Origin: Bradyrhizobium amphicarpaeae
Lineage (GTDB): Bacteria > Pseudomonadota > Alphaproteobacteria > Rhizobiales > Xanthobacteraceae
Direction: 5' to 3'
NCBI RefSeq assembly: GCF_002266435.3
Contig: NZ_CP029426.2
Coordinates: forward strand, 5,672,001-5,736,000
Length of the DNA: 64,000 nt
Shown piece by piece: positions 1 through 13,060 of this stretch. The notes beneath the pieces are model-generated. The model searched no databases, was not told where the DNA came from, and saw nothing but the letters and a program-made list of their open reading frames with translations. Position 1 is the stretch's first letter. Every line of letters starts with the position of its first letter. The position numbers were made by a program, and so were the translations under genes.

Positions 1-885
1 GCCATCATCCGCGACATCTACGAGCGCGACCGCGTCGCCTCCATGATCAGCCTCGTGGTCGCGGCGCTGATGATCGGCCAGATGGTGTCGCCACTCACCG
101 GCGGCCTGATCGAGACCGCATTCGGCTGGCGCGCGATCTTCTACGCCATCACCATCGCTGCGATCGTCGTCGCCGTGGGCATCGCATTCGCGCTGCCCGA
201 AACGCGGCGCAGCCGCGCCGCCGGCAGCGGCTTCCGCGGCGACGTCGGCATCCTGTTCAGGAGCCGCGCCTTCGTCGGCTATGTGATGTGCCAGGTGCTG
301 GCTTCGCAGATCATCTTCACCTTCGCAGGCGGCGGCCCCTACATCGTGGTGACGCAGATGGGCCGGACCAGCGCCGAATACGGCGCCTGGTTCGCGACCA
401 CCGGCTTCGCCTACCTCGTCGGCAACCTGCTTTGCGTACGGTTCGCGCCGCGACATTCGCTGGAGAAGCTGATCTGGCTCGGGCTCGCGCTCCAGCTCGC
501 AGGCAGCCTCCTCAATCTGTTGTGGAGCTTCACCGGCTGGAACGAAGCGCCGGCCTGGCTGTTCGGCACGCAGATGATCGTCATGGTCGGCAACGCCTTC
601 GTGATGGCGAATTCCGCGGCCGGCGCGATCAGCATCCGCCCCGAAGCCGCGGGCGCGGCGTCGGGCGCCATGGGCTTTCTGCAACAGGGGATCGGCGCGC
701 TGATGTCGCAATTCGGCGCCTATCTCGGTGGCCACTCAGCCACGACGCTGCCGCTGACCTCGGCCGTCCTCGCCATCTCGCTGCTCTGCGCCTGCATGAT
801 GATCTTCGTCGTCCCCCGCCGGGAGGTGGTTGTAAGCGAGACGCTGATCGAGCAGGCGGAGGAGGAAGAGACGGGGATGATGTGA
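1..885 (+). CDS. Bcr/CflA-type MFS drug exporter, 3' part
   Basis: Proton-driven inner-membrane exporter of the major facilitator superfamily, cut by the left edge; the frame is open from base 1. The visible 294 residues begin in the cytoplasmic loop before TM5 with an RDIYERDRVASMIS stretch, which matches the RD(I/V)Y element of bicyclomycin/chloramphenicol resistance (DHA1) proteins. About eight hydrophobic segments follow, covering the second half of a 12-TM carrier, and then an acidic tail (EQAEEEETG). A palindromic repeat follows the stop and separates it from convergent ligA. Substrate cannot be told from sequence. Family confidence is good; the 5' end is missing. Confidence 0.85.
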   Translation, partial: AIIRDIYERDRVASMISLVVAALMIGQMVSPLTGGLIETAFGWRAIFYAITIAAIVVAVGIAFALPETRRSRAAGSGFRGDVGILFRSRAFVGYVMCQVLASQIIFTFAGGGPYIVVTQMGRTSAEYGAWFATTGFAYLVGNLLCVRFAPRHSLEKLIWLGLALQLAGSLLNLLWSFTGWNEAPAWLFGTQMIVMVGNAFVMANSAAGAISIRPEAAGAASGAMGFLQQGIGALMSQFGAYLGGHSATTLPLTSAVLAISLLCACMMIFVVPRREVVVSETLIEQAEEEETGMM

Positions 886-921
886 GGGGCGACGTGCGAC
901 GACCGTCACCACACACTCAGC

Positions 922-1022
922 GTCATCCCCCGCGAAGGCGGGGGACCCAGTACGCCGCAGCTTCTCGGCTCTAGCACTGCTGCCTCGGCGTACTAGATCG
1001 CCCGGTCAAGCCGGGCGATGAC
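922..1022. repeat. Bipartite palindromic intergenic repeat (copy 1)
   Basis: The ends are GTCATC and GATGAC. The unit carries two local hairpins (CCCCCGC/GCGGGGG and GATCGCCCG/CGGGCGAT), and an outer pairing AGTACGCCG/CGGCGTACT brings them into a cloverleaf-like fold. It lies between the convergent exporter and ligA genes. Related copies occur at 15455-15553, 53352-53437 and 58450-58537. Confidence 0.85.
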
Positions 1023-1046
1023 AGCGGAGCGGGAAGGCGCAGCACC

Positions 1047-5002
<3,956 letters not shown>

Positions 5003-5015
5003 GGAACCAAATTTC

Positions 5016-5921
5016 CTAGCCGAGGCCCATCTTCTTGAAGGTCTTGCTGATCCAGGACCCCTGATTCTCGCTCGGCTCGAGACCGCCGGATTTTACAAGA
5101 TTATAGGCGTCCTTGTACCAGCGGCTGTCAGGAAAATTATGGCCGAGCACGGCCGCGGCGGTCTGCGCCTCCCCGACGATGCCGATCGCCATATAGGCCT
5201 CGGTCAGCCGGAACAGCGCCTCCTCGACATGGCGGGTGGTCTGGTACTGCGTGACGACGGTCTTGTAGCGGTTGATCGCCGCCGTGTAGTCGCGCTTCTG
5301 CGCGTAATAGCGGCCGGTATTCATTTCCTTGCCGGCAAGCTGGTCGCGCGCACCCTCGATCTTGGCCTTGGCGGAGGTCGCGTATTCCGAGTTCGGATAT
5401 TTGCGCACCACCTCTTCCAGCGCGGCGATCGACTTCTCGGTGCGGGCCTGGTCGCGGCTGATGTCCGGGATCTGGTCGTAATGGGATGCCGCGATCAGAT
5501 ATTGCGCATAGGCCGCATCCGGGCTGCCGGGATGCAGCGTGACGTAACGCGTGGCGGCGCCGATGCAGCCGTCATAGTCGCCGCCCTGATAGGACGCGTA
5601 GGCCGACATCAGCAGCGATTTGCGGGCCCAGTCGGAATAAGGATGTTGGCGGTCGACCTCTTCGAACTTCTTGTTCGCCGCCTTCATGTCCTTCTTCTCG
5701 TTCATGAGGTACAGGCCCTCATTGTAGATCTTGTCGGCGGGCTCCTCGACGAAGGTGTCGTCCTTGGCGGTGAACTTGTCCCAGAGCGAGCCGGTGCCGC
5801 AGCCGGCCAGTGGCAGCGCGAGCATGATGAAGGTGGCGGCGTGAAGCAGCCCACGGGCTCGCGACGAGACCTCTCGGGACAAGGCCTGGAAATATCCGCG
5901 CGTCATACGCTGTGCCGACAT
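5016..5921 (-). CDS. bamD: Outer membrane assembly lipoprotein BamD (ComL)
   Basis: Lipoprotein of the BAM complex that inserts beta-barrel proteins into the outer membrane. The N-terminal signal ends in a lipobox (LALPLAGC, then GTGSLWDK), followed by five TPR-like helical repeats, for example an LYLMNEKKDMKAANKKFEEV repeat and QHPYSDWARKSLL. Start 5921 (MSAQRMTRG) gives 301 residues. An alternative ATG at 5906 is equally possible because neither has a strong ribosome binding site. The longer frame upstream to 6008 adds unconserved residues. It lies between lpxC and recN; the 245-bp gap to lpxC probably holds its promoter. Confidence 0.93.
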   Translation of the reverse strand: MSAQRMTRGYFQALSREVSSRARGLLHAATFIMLALPLAGCGTGSLWDKFTAKDDTFVEEPADKIYNEGLYLMNEKKDMKAANKKFEEVDRQHPYSDWARKSLLMSAYASYQGGDYDGCIGAATRYVTLHPGSPDAAYAQYLIAASHYDQIPDISRDQARTEKSIAALEEVVRKYPNSEYATSAKAKIEGARDQLAGKEMNTGRYYAQKRDYTAAINRYKTVVTQYQTTRHVEEALFRLTEAYMAIGIVGEAQTAAAVLGHNFPDSRWYKDAYNLVKSGGLEPSENQGSWISKTFKKMGLG

Positions 5922-6166
5922 GAGTTGAAGCCCTGACGCCCTGTGATGCGGTGCCGCCGGCCCATGAACCCCGTCATGGGCGCGAAATGTAACCGTGGTG
6001 CCTGCCATGCGACCACGCCGATGTATCCGAAAAGCGATCTTTAACCAAACGGATAGGCAGGCATTTCGCCCGGATTAAGGCGAACTTGCCGCAATGCTAG
6101 CCAATCATGGTTACCAGGGGTTTCCCGGGACAAGCCGCTGCCTGAGGCCCGCGGCAATAGCTCTGT

Positions 6167-7129
6167 TCAGGACACGTCCGGCCCGTAAGCCGCAGCGATC
6201 CGGCCGCCGACGATACCACGACCGACTTCGCCCACGGGACGCGTGGTACGACGGGCCACCTCGCCCTCGACCACCCGCCAGGCGGTACGATCGGCGAGCA
6301 GCGCGGTCAGGACAGCATGGTTGAGCTTGTGGCCGCCACGTACCGAGCGGTACGCGCCAAGCAGCGGCAGGCCAGCCAGCGCGAGGTCGCCGATCACGTC
6401 CAGCACCTTGTGGCGGGCGCATTCGTCGGCGTAGCGCAGCCCCTCGGGATTGAGCAGCCGCTCCTCATCGAACACGACGGTATTGTCGAAGGAAGCACCG
6501 CGGCCGTAGCCAGCAGCCCAGAGCCGCGCCTGATCGCACATCAGACCGAAAGTCCGGGCACGTGCGACCTCTCGGCGGAAGCGCTCCGGCGCGAGCTCCA
6601 GCGAATAGCTCTGCCGGCCAATCACGGGGTTGGCAAAGTCAATCTCGATCTGAATGCGGAAACCATCGGCACAGGGCCGCAACTCGCCAAAGGAGTCGCC
6701 GATTGCGACAGAAACCGGCTTCAAAACCTGAATGAAGCGGCGTTGCGCCGACTGGTTGACGATCCCGGCCTGATCAATCGCAGCGACGAAGGCCGCCGCA
6801 CTGCCGTCCATGATCGGCACTTCCGCACCGTCGATCTCGATCGTGGCATTGTCCACGCCCATTCCGCGCAGAGCCGCCAAAATGTGCTCGGCCGTGGAAA
6901 CAAGCGGTCCGTCATCGTCGCCCAGTACGGTCGCCAGATCCGTCGCGACCACCTGCTGCGCGGTCGCCTGAACCTCGCGATCCCGCCCCTCGAGACCGGT
7001 GCGGACAAAAATAAAACCCGCATCGACAGGTGCAGGTCCGATCGTGAGGGTGACGGGAAGACCGGAATGAACGCCTACGCCTGCCACGGAGGCTTGCGCA
7101 CGAAGCGTTGTTTGCCGGCTAAATTTCAT
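6167..7129 (-). CDS. lpxC: UDP-3-O-acyl-N-acetylglucosamine deacetylase LpxC
   Basis: Zinc enzyme for the first committed step of lipid A synthesis, in the cytosol. The 320 residues show both LpxC domains: an N-terminal ARLSG-like start (TTLRAQASVAGVGVHSG), a zinc histidine in STAEHILAAL (about residue 82), ARHKVLDVIGDLALAG with the catalytic lysine and zinc aspartate, and GGHKLNHAVLTALL with the remaining histidines. It follows ftsZ after a 363-bp gap containing a strong terminator, so it should have its own promoter. It runs in the same direction as the dcw genes. Confidence 0.97.
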   Translation of the reverse strand: MKFSRQTTLRAQASVAGVGVHSGLPVTLTIGPAPVDAGFIFVRTGLEGRDREVQATAQQVVATDLATVLGDDDGPLVSTAEHILAALRGMGVDNATIEIDGAEVPIMDGSAAAFVAAIDQAGIVNQSAQRRFIQVLKPVSVAIGDSFGELRPCADGFRIQIEIDFANPVIGRQSYSLELAPERFRREVARARTFGLMCDQARLWAAGYGRGASFDNTVVFDEERLLNPEGLRYADECARHKVLDVIGDLALAGLPLLGAYRSVRGGHKLNHAVLTALLADRTAWRVVEGEVARRTTRPVGEVGRGIVGGRIAAAYGPDVS

Positions 7130-7492
7130 CAGGAACCCGCCCCACTACGACCACAGCGACTTATACAAGACCCACACCGCCGACCGCTGTCGGCACCCCT
7201 GCGAATCCGTATCCCCAAGTCACGGCAAACCATAGTCACTGCCTCAAACAGCGCCAACTCACGCTTTTTTACCGATTGTTACCCCAAACCTGCCGTATTC
7301 GCGCCAAGGCTTAACCAAATTACGCCGAGCTTTTGGGTCGTTTCCGGCAGTTTGACTGAACACCCAAACCGGTAATTAATGATTTAAAATCAGTTGCTTG
7401 ACCACGCAATCGTGACCTGCGACGGACAAAAGGAAAGGTCCCGGCAAGCTTGTTGCCGGGACCTTTTTTCGTCTGCCTTATTGTAACAATCC
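7130..7492. other. ftsZ-lpxC intergenic region
   Basis: This 363-bp gap holds the ftsZ terminator (7437-7469). Toward lpxC it has an AT-rich stretch around 7300-7400 (GGTAATTAATGATTTAAAA) and one TTAACC element at about 7312, plausible for an lpxC promoter. I could not assign -35 and -10 boxes with confidence. No coding potential was seen. Confidence 0.5.
7437..7469 (-). terminator. Strong hairpin terminator downstream of ftsZ
   Basis: A perfect 11-bp stem GGTCCCGGCAA/TTGCCGGGACC with a 5-nt loop sits 24 bp past the ftsZ stop. On the minus strand it is followed by TTTCCTTTTGTC; on the plus strand by six Ts. It can therefore work in both directions. It isolates lpxC from dcw transcription. 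Confidence 0.9.
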
Positions 7493-9274
7493 TCAGGTCG
7501 CCTGACGCCGCAGGAAGGCCGGGATATCAAGATGGTCGTCGCCCTGTGGCGCCGGCGCAACAGGCGCGGGACGGCCGTGCATATCCAGCCCCTGCGGCGC
7601 GGGGCGACGGGCATACTCGGATACCGGATCGCTCGATGCGATCTGCTGCGCCACGGTCTTCTGCTGCCGGCGCTCGGGCAGCGGTGGCATCGCAGGACCG
7701 GCGGTGCGGGCTGCGACCTGCGGCTCGCTCTCCTCGTCACGACGGCCGAGACCGACATTGGCGAGGCGCTGCAGCAGCGACAGGCGGGTCTTCTGCGGGG
7801 TCTCGTCTTCGACTTCGCCGCGGGCCTGGCGAATCTCGGCTTGGGCCGGCATCGGCAGCTCCTCGAGGCGCGGCATCCGCGGTGCACGGACCGGCGCACG
7901 CTCGGCCTGCGGCGGGATGAAGTTTTCCGGCGTCATCGGCTCCTGCATCGCGACCGGGGCCATGTCGGGCTCCGGAAACAGCGTCGGCTTCTGCGCGATC
8001 GGGCGCACGGTGACGTCACCATAGGTCTGCATCGGCGCCGGAGCCTGCGGGACATCCGCGACGGCGGCGGCGATGGCGGCGAGCGCGGCGCGCTCGACAT
8101 TCGGACGGGGCGCCATCGGCGCGGCAGGAATCTGGCCTTCCAGCTTCTGGGCGCGCTCAGCCATGCGCTGATTGTCGGCGCGGAGCCGCGCGGTCAGGTC
8201 GGCAAGACGGCTCTCGGCGGCGACGGCCGGAGCCGCGGGAGCCTGCTGCGCCTGCGGCGCCGCGTTCGCAACCGGAGCACTGGTGGCCTGGCTGTTGCGG
8301 GCGATCGCGGCCTGCTCGATGCCGGTGGCAACGACGGAAACGCGAATCAGGCCGTCGAGCGCTTCGTCGAAGGTGGCGCCGACGATGATGTTGGCGTCCT
8401 GGTCGACCTCCTCGCGGATGCGGGTCGCGGCTTCGTCGACTTCAAACAAAGTGAGGTCCTTGCCGCCGGTGATGGAGATGAGAAGGCCCTTGGCGCCCTT
8501 CATCGAGCTGTCGTCGATCAGCGGGTTGGCGATCGCGGCTTCGGCGGCGGTCAGCGCGCGCTTGTCGCCGGAAGCCTCGCCCGTGCCCATCATCGCCTTG
8601 CCCATCTCCTTCATCACCGCCCTCACGTCGGCGAAGTCGAGGTTGATCAGGCCTTCCTTGACCATCAGATCGGTGATGCAGGCAACGCCGGAATAGAGCA
8701 CCTGGTCGGCCATCGCGAAGGCGTCGGCGAAGGTGGTCTTCTCGTTGGCGACCCGGAACAGGTTCTGGTTCGGGATGATCAGCAGCGTATCCACGACCTT
8801 GTGCAGCTCGGCGATGCCGGCCTCAGCCGTACGCATGCGGCGGGCGCCCTCGAAGTGGAACGGCTTGGTCACGACGCCGACGGTGAGGATGCCCATGTCG
8901 CGCGCGATCCTGGCGATGACGGGAGCAGCACCCGTGCCGGTGCCGCCGCCCATGCCGGCGGTGACGAACACCATGTTGGCGCCGGAGAGATGGTCGCGCA
9001 GCTCGTCGATCACCTCTTCCGCCGCGGTGGCGCCGACGTTCGGCTGCGAACCTGCGCCGAGGCCTTGCGTGACCACCGTGCCCATCTGCACGATGCGCTG
9101 CGCCTTCGACATCGTCAGCGCCTGCGCATCGGTGTTGGCGACCACGAAGTCGACGCCCTGGAGGCCCGCCGTGATCATGTTGTTGACGGCGTTGCCACCG
9201 GCGCCGCCGACGCCGAACACGGTGATCCGGGGCTTCAACTCGTGAATATCAGGAACGTTGATGCTGATGGTCAT
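7493..9274 (-). CDS. ftsZ: Cell division protein FtsZ
   Basis: Tubulin-like GTPase that forms the Z-ring at mid-cell. The GTPase domain has [13 protein letters not shown] (from about residue 21) and the signature GGGTGTG (about 109-115), followed by the T7-loop domain. At 593 residues it is much longer than the E. coli protein because of a roughly 250-residue Ala/Pro/Arg-rich linker, as in other alphaproteobacteria. It ends with the conserved peptide DIPAFLRRQ, which binds FtsA and other partners. A GAGAGG ribosome binding site lies 7 bases before the start. It is the last gene of the ftsQAZ block. Confidence 0.98.
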   Translation of the reverse strand: MTISINVPDIHELKPRITVFGVGGAGGNAVNNMITAGLQGVDFVVANTDAQALTMSKAQRIVQMGTVVTQGLGAGSQPNVGATAAEEVIDELRDHLSGANMVFVTAGMGGGTGTGAAPVIARIARDMGILTVGVVTKPFHFEGARRMRTAEAGIAELHKVVDTLLIIPNQNLFRVANEKTTFADAFAMADQVLYSGVACITDLMVKEGLINLDFADVRAVMKEMGKAMMGTGEASGDKRALTAAEAAIANPLIDDSSMKGAKGLLISITGGKDLTLFEVDEAATRIREEVDQDANIIVGATFDEALDGLIRVSVVATGIEQAAIARNSQATSAPVANAAPQAQQAPAAPAVAAESRLADLTARLRADNQRMAERAQKLEGQIPAAPMAPRPNVERAALAAIAAAVADVPQAPAPMQTYGDVTVRPIAQKPTLFPEPDMAPVAMQEPMTPENFIPPQAERAPVRAPRMPRLEELPMPAQAEIRQARGEVEDETPQKTRLSLLQRLANVGLGRRDEESEPQVAARTAGPAMPPLPERRQQKTVAQQIASSDPVSEYARRPAPQGLDMHGRPAPVAPAPQGDDHLDIPAFLRRQAT

Positions 9275-9361
9275 GTTTGCCTCTCGATCACGTGCGCGTG
9301 GGTTCGCCCCGGCCGGCGGCCGCGGGAGTTGGTGAAAGTCTGGAATTGCGGAAATGAATCA

Positions 9362-10684
9362 TCAGAAGCCCTCGCGTAGCCATCGTCCGACCTTTCCGAA
9401 ATAACCGCCGGTCCCTGTCTTGACCTGCTGCCGCGTATGCCGCGGTTCGACATGTTCGTGGTGAACATATTGCGGGTAGACGAGAAGTCCGGCCGGCACC
9501 GCGAACGCGGCGTTCTTCGCCTCGTTGGGCAGCCGGCCGAAGCCGAGCGGACGTCCGACCCGGACGGGCCGGCCGAGTATCTGGGTGCCGAGCTCGGCGA
9601 GGCCGGTCAGCTGCGAGGCGCCGCCCGAGAGCACGACCCGACCGTTGGGCTCTGAGGCGAAGGGCGAATCCTTCAGCTTGTCCCGAACCATTTCGAAGAC
9701 TTCCTCGGCACGGTGCTTGACGATGTTGGCGATGGTGGCGCGGGAGACGATCTGCGGCAGATCCTGCTCGTCACCGGCTGTCGGCACAGACATCAGCTCA
9801 CGCGAGTCCGATCCGCCGGTGATGACGGTCCCGTATAACGTCTTGATTCGCTCGGCATCGGCAATGGTCGCGGAGAGTCCGCGCGCCAGATCCATCGTGA
9901 TGTGTTGCCCGCCGACCGCAAAACCGGCGGCGTGCACGAAACGGCCGCCGGAATATACGGCAATCGTCGTGGTGCCGGCGCCCATCTCGACGACGGCAGC
10001 GCCCAGATCGGCCTCGTCGTCGGTCAGCACCGACAGCCCGGCGACATAGGGGCTCGCCGCCATGGCTTCGACATTGATGTGGCAGCGTTCCACCGCCAGC
10101 ATCAGGTTCCGCGCCACGGTGGCGTCGCAGGTGACGACGTTCATGTCGACGCCGAACTGATGGGCGACCATGCCGCGGGGATCGCGAATGCCCTTGACGC
10201 CGTCGAGCGTGTAGCCGACCGGCAGCGCATGCAGCACGGTGCGGCCTTCGCCGGTGGCGTGACGCATGCCGGTGGAGGTGACGCGGCTGACATCGGCCTG
10301 GGTCACGGCGCCACCACGGATGTCGGCGGCGGCCTCGACCAGCTGGCCGGAAAGCCGGCCGCCGGAGACCGAGAGCAGCACGGACTCGACCCGCACCTTG
10401 GCCATTTTCTCCGCGAGCGCGACGGCCTGGCGGACCGCCTGCTCGCATTCGCCGAGATCGATCACCGCACCGGCCTTCATGCCGCGCGACTGGATCTGGC
10501 TGTAGCCGATCAGTTCCACCGCATGGGTGCGGCCGCGCAGCGCCTCGCTCGGCGGCGACGGCTTCAGCCGCGCGATCATGCAGGCGATCTTGCTGGTGCC
10601 GATGTCGAGACAGGCGACGAGGCCGCCGCGCTTGTGCGGCATCGGGCGCGTCTTCGGCGTCTGGGTGCGATCGAGACCGGTCAT
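9362..10684 (-). CDS. ftsA: Cell division protein FtsA
   Basis: Actin-like ATPase that tethers FtsZ to the membrane. The 440 residues show the phosphate-1 motif LDIGTSKIACMIARL (about 26-40), the 1C domain, a phosphate-2 region (VVEMGAGTTTIAVYSGG), the adenosine motif VVLSGGASQLTGL, and a C-terminal amphipathic end (GKVGRWLREGF) suitable as membrane-targeting helix. The start overlaps the ftsQ stop by 4 bp (10681-10684), indicating translational coupling. ftsZ follows after 87 bp. Confidence 0.97.
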   Translation of the reverse strand: MTGLDRTQTPKTRPMPHKRGGLVACLDIGTSKIACMIARLKPSPPSEALRGRTHAVELIGYSQIQSRGMKAGAVIDLGECEQAVRQAVALAEKMAKVRVESVLLSVSGGRLSGQLVEAAADIRGGAVTQADVSRVTSTGMRHATGEGRTVLHALPVGYTLDGVKGIRDPRGMVAHQFGVDMNVVTCDATVARNLMLAVERCHINVEAMAASPYVAGLSVLTDDEADLGAAVVEMGAGTTTIAVYSGGRFVHAAGFAVGGQHITMDLARGLSATIADAERIKTLYGTVITGGSDSRELMSVPTAGDEQDLPQIVSRATIANIVKHRAEEVFEMVRDKLKDSPFASEPNGRVVLSGGASQLTGLAELGTQILGRPVRVGRPLGFGRLPNEAKNAAFAVPAGLLVYPQYVHHEHVEPRHTRQQVKTGTGGYFGKVGRWLREGF

Positions 10685-11709
10685 GCGGAATCCCCGGCCT
10701 TCTTTTTCTTCTTGTCCTTGAACAGCTCCTCGCGCGCCTTGGCGGCGTCCTCGGACAGCTGCACCACCAGGCGATCGGGCAGGCGCATGTCGACGGCGAC
10801 GATGTCGCGCGAAAACAGCCTGTCCTCCTTGTCGAGCTTGGACAGCATCGCCAGCGCGTTGCCGACGTCCTGTTCGGGCAGACGGATGTCGAGACCGTCT
10901 TTCAGCCTCAGGTTCCAGCGGCGCTCGCCGACGAAGATCGCGGCCTTGGTGATCGAATTGACCTGCGGATAGCGCGCCAGCAAAGCGAGGAAATCGCGTG
11001 CCTGCGTGTCGGCGCCCTTGCCGACCACGAGCGGCAGCGACAGGAAGCGCCGGGACACATAGGGCTCGAGCACGGCGCCGTCATCGGCGATGACGGAGAG
11101 CCGACCGGCCTCCTGCCACAGCGCGAACGCCTTGCGCTCGGTGAGCTCGATCATCAGCTGGCCCGGATAGAGCTTCAGCACGGTCGCATCGGCGATCCAC
11201 GGATTGGCCTTGAGCTTGTCGCGCACGCCGTCGGCATCGAGGAACAGCAGCGAGGAACGGCCGCTGACGCCGCCGATCGCCAGGATCTCGTCCTGGCTGA
11301 GCTGCTTGCGGCCGTTGATCACGACGGAGGTGATGCGGAAGCCGGCCGAATTGGCCAGCGCGTTGCGGGCATCGCTGACCGCGGTGATGAAATCCTGGAG
11401 ATGGCCGCCCTTGACGATGCCGAAGCCGCAGCTTCCGATCAGCAGCAGCACGGTCATGCTGATCCCGACCCGGCGCGGCAGATAGCGCTCGATCAGCGCG
11501 ACCACGCGCGGCGGCGGCTCGCGCTCGACGACGGCCTTGGCCCTGGTCTTGGCCTTGATCTTGTCCTTGGCGGCCGCGCGCTTCTCGTCACGCCTGTCCT
11601 GCAGCCACTCGCGCAGAAGCACGACCGCTCCGACAGCGGCCGCCTTCAGGTCAGCTTGGGGCCTCAGCGATCTGAAAAACGACCGGGTGAGGCTTCCTGC
11701 TCCATCCAT
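10681..11709 (-). CDS. ftsQ: Cell division protein FtsQ
   Basis: Bitopic divisome protein that links early and late division proteins. The 342 residues comprise a basic cytoplasmic N-terminus (about 90 residues), one TM helix (VGISMTVLLLIGSCGFGIVK), a POTRA domain beginning ITSVVINGRKQLSQDEIL, a beta domain (LIELTERKAFALWQ) and a lysine-rich tail (KDKKKKKAG). The 343-bp gap upstream to ddl contains GTTAAC elements and may host an internal promoter for ftsQAZ. Confidence 0.95.
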   Translation of the reverse strand: MDGAGSLTRSFFRSLRPQADLKAAAVGAVVLLREWLQDRRDEKRAAAKDKIKAKTRAKAVVEREPPPRVVALIERYLPRRVGISMTVLLLIGSCGFGIVKGGHLQDFITAVSDARNALANSAGFRITSVVINGRKQLSQDEILAIGGVSGRSSLLFLDADGVRDKLKANPWIADATVLKLYPGQLMIELTERKAFALWQEAGRLSVIADDGAVLEPYVSRRFLSLPLVVGKGADTQARDFLALLARYPQVNSITKAAIFVGERRWNLRLKDGLDIRLPEQDVGNALAMLSKLDKEDRLFSRDIVAVDMRLPDRLVVQLSEDAAKAREELFKDKKKKKAGDSA

Positions 11710-12052
11710 TGCACGAGCTCGTCAACAGTTTGCCCGCGACATCGCGCGGGTCCTGGCGAACATGACGTCTCGGTCTTGCCGGGCCGGGTGCTGGTCTTCG
11801 GCAGAAGAAGCCTCTCCCCATCAAAGCGTGCGGTGGCATCACCCACAACAGCACGCGCGCCGGCAGCCAAAACGCCATATGCGCCGCCAGCGTTAACCTT
11901 CGGACGTCCTGGTAAACAAAAGGTAAAATTCGTTAACGAGGAATGCTTTTTGCCCCGCCATGTGAGGCATTTATGCCGCGATGTCCGGCATTTTACCGGT
12001 TTTGGACGCCAAAGTGGGCCGTTTCGCCGGTTTGGCCGTTAACCAGTCCTGA
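11710..12052. other. ddl-ftsQ intergenic region
   Basis: This 343-bp gap has no convincing gene; short open frames here lack ribosome binding sites and family resemblance. It contains three GTTAAC elements (11892, 11932, 12038) and AT-rich sequence around 11910-11950 (GGTAAACAAAAGGTAAAA), unusual for this GC-rich DNA. An internal promoter for ftsQAZ is likely here. Confidence 0.5.
11892..12043 (-). promoter_or_regulatory. Three GTTAAC elements before ftsQ (possible CtrA half-sites)
   Basis: GTTAAC occurs at 11892-11897, 11932-11937 and 12038-12043. The first two are exactly 40 bp apart. TTAACC-type half-sites are the core of CtrA binding sites in alphaproteobacteria, and ftsQA is a known CtrA target in Caulobacter. 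No full TTAA-N7-TTAA site was seen, so this is a weak inference. Confidence 0.35.
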
Positions 12053-13039
12053 CTATTTTCGCACGCAACGCCCGGCGAGCTCGATCAGGCCTCGCAGGAA
12101 GTCGACGAACGCGATGCCCTCGGCTTTCAGCGCCTTGGGGTAGAGCGAGGACTTGGTCAGCCCGGGCAGCGTGTTGGTCTCGAGATAGACGAGGCCCCTG
12201 TCCGAGACGATGAAGTCCGACCGGGAATAGCCGGTGCAGGACATCGCACGGTGCGCCAGCATCGCCTGCGCCTTCAGCGCGGCGGTGATCTCGGGTGAAA
12301 AACGCCCGGGGCAGATCTCCTGGGTCGATTTCAGGAGATATTTTGCGGCGTAGTCGAAATTGCCCTCCCCCGGAATGATCTCGATCGGCGGCAGCGAGAT
12401 GATCGAACCATCGGTACGCTCCAGCACGCCGCAGGTCGCTTCGACGCCTGCAATGTAGGGCTCGATCACATACTCTTCGTGCCTGGCCGCGTTGCGGACC
12501 GCGACGAGATCCTGCTTGGCGTTGACGAAGATCAGGCCGTAGCTCGATCCGTCCCTGGCCGGCTTTGCGATCAGCCTGCCGTATTCGGCGAAGGCCTCGT
12601 CGATGGTGTCGAGCGCAATGTTTGCCGGCGGCGTCACGCCGCCGAGCGCGGCGAAATGCTTGGCCGCGATCTTGTCGAAGGCCAGATGCGAGGAGGCCGA
12701 ACCCGACCCGGTGAAGGGTACGCCGCGCGCCTCGCACATGACCTGCAATTCGCCGTTCTCGGCACGCCCGCCATGCAGGCCGAGCACCAGCACCCGATCC
12801 TCGGCCCTGGCCTGATCGAGCGCCTGCGCCAGCGGGATGCCCGATGTGCCGGGCTTGAACTCGTCCTCGAAGGGGCGGGCATGTTCGAGCAGTTGCTTCG
12901 ACTGCACCACATGCACCTTGTCCTCGACGTCCCACCACCACAGATCGGCCTCGGGCAACGCCTGATGCAGGGCCTGGGCCGAGGCGACCGAAACCAGACG
13001 CTCGCGATTGGTGCCGCCAAAGAGGATGGTGATGCGCAT
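12053..13039 (-). CDS. ddl: D-alanine--D-alanine ligase
   Basis: ATP-grasp ligase making D-Ala-D-Ala for MurF. The 328 residues show RITILFGGTNRERLVSVASA at the start, HGGRAENGELQ, GVPFTGSGSASSHLAFDK, a central ATP-grasp region (AKPARDGSSYGLIFV) and the metal/phosphate end motif (VYLETNTLPGLTKSSLYPKA). Those are the normal Ddl landmarks, though this is a divergent Ddl with an unusual N-terminal serine region. It is 21 bp after murB and its product is used two genes up the pathway by murF. Confidence 0.93.
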   Translation of the reverse strand: MRITILFGGTNRERLVSVASAQALHQALPEADLWWWDVEDKVHVVQSKQLLEHARPFEDEFKPGTSGIPLAQALDQARAEDRVLVLGLHGGRAENGELQVMCEARGVPFTGSGSASSHLAFDKIAAKHFAALGGVTPPANIALDTIDEAFAEYGRLIAKPARDGSSYGLIFVNAKQDLVAVRNAARHEEYVIEPYIAGVEATCGVLERTDGSIISLPPIEIIPGEGNFDYAAKYLLKSTQEICPGRFSPEITAALKAQAMLAHRAMSCTGYSRSDFIVSDRGLVYLETNTLPGLTKSSLYPKALKAEGIAFVDFLRGLIELAGRCVRK

Positions 13040-13060
13040 GTCTTTTGTTACCTATCCTAG

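Noticed and set aside
922..1022. Palindromic repeats as CRISPR arrays
   Set aside because: Copies are single, bipartite and scattered; no regular spacer pattern.
7532..9379. 615-codon plus-strand open frame
   Set aside because: Antisense of ftsZ, no family resemblance and no ribosome binding site.
11651..11878. Short frames upstream of ftsQ as new genes
   Set aside because: No ribosome binding site, overlapping each other, no family resemblance.
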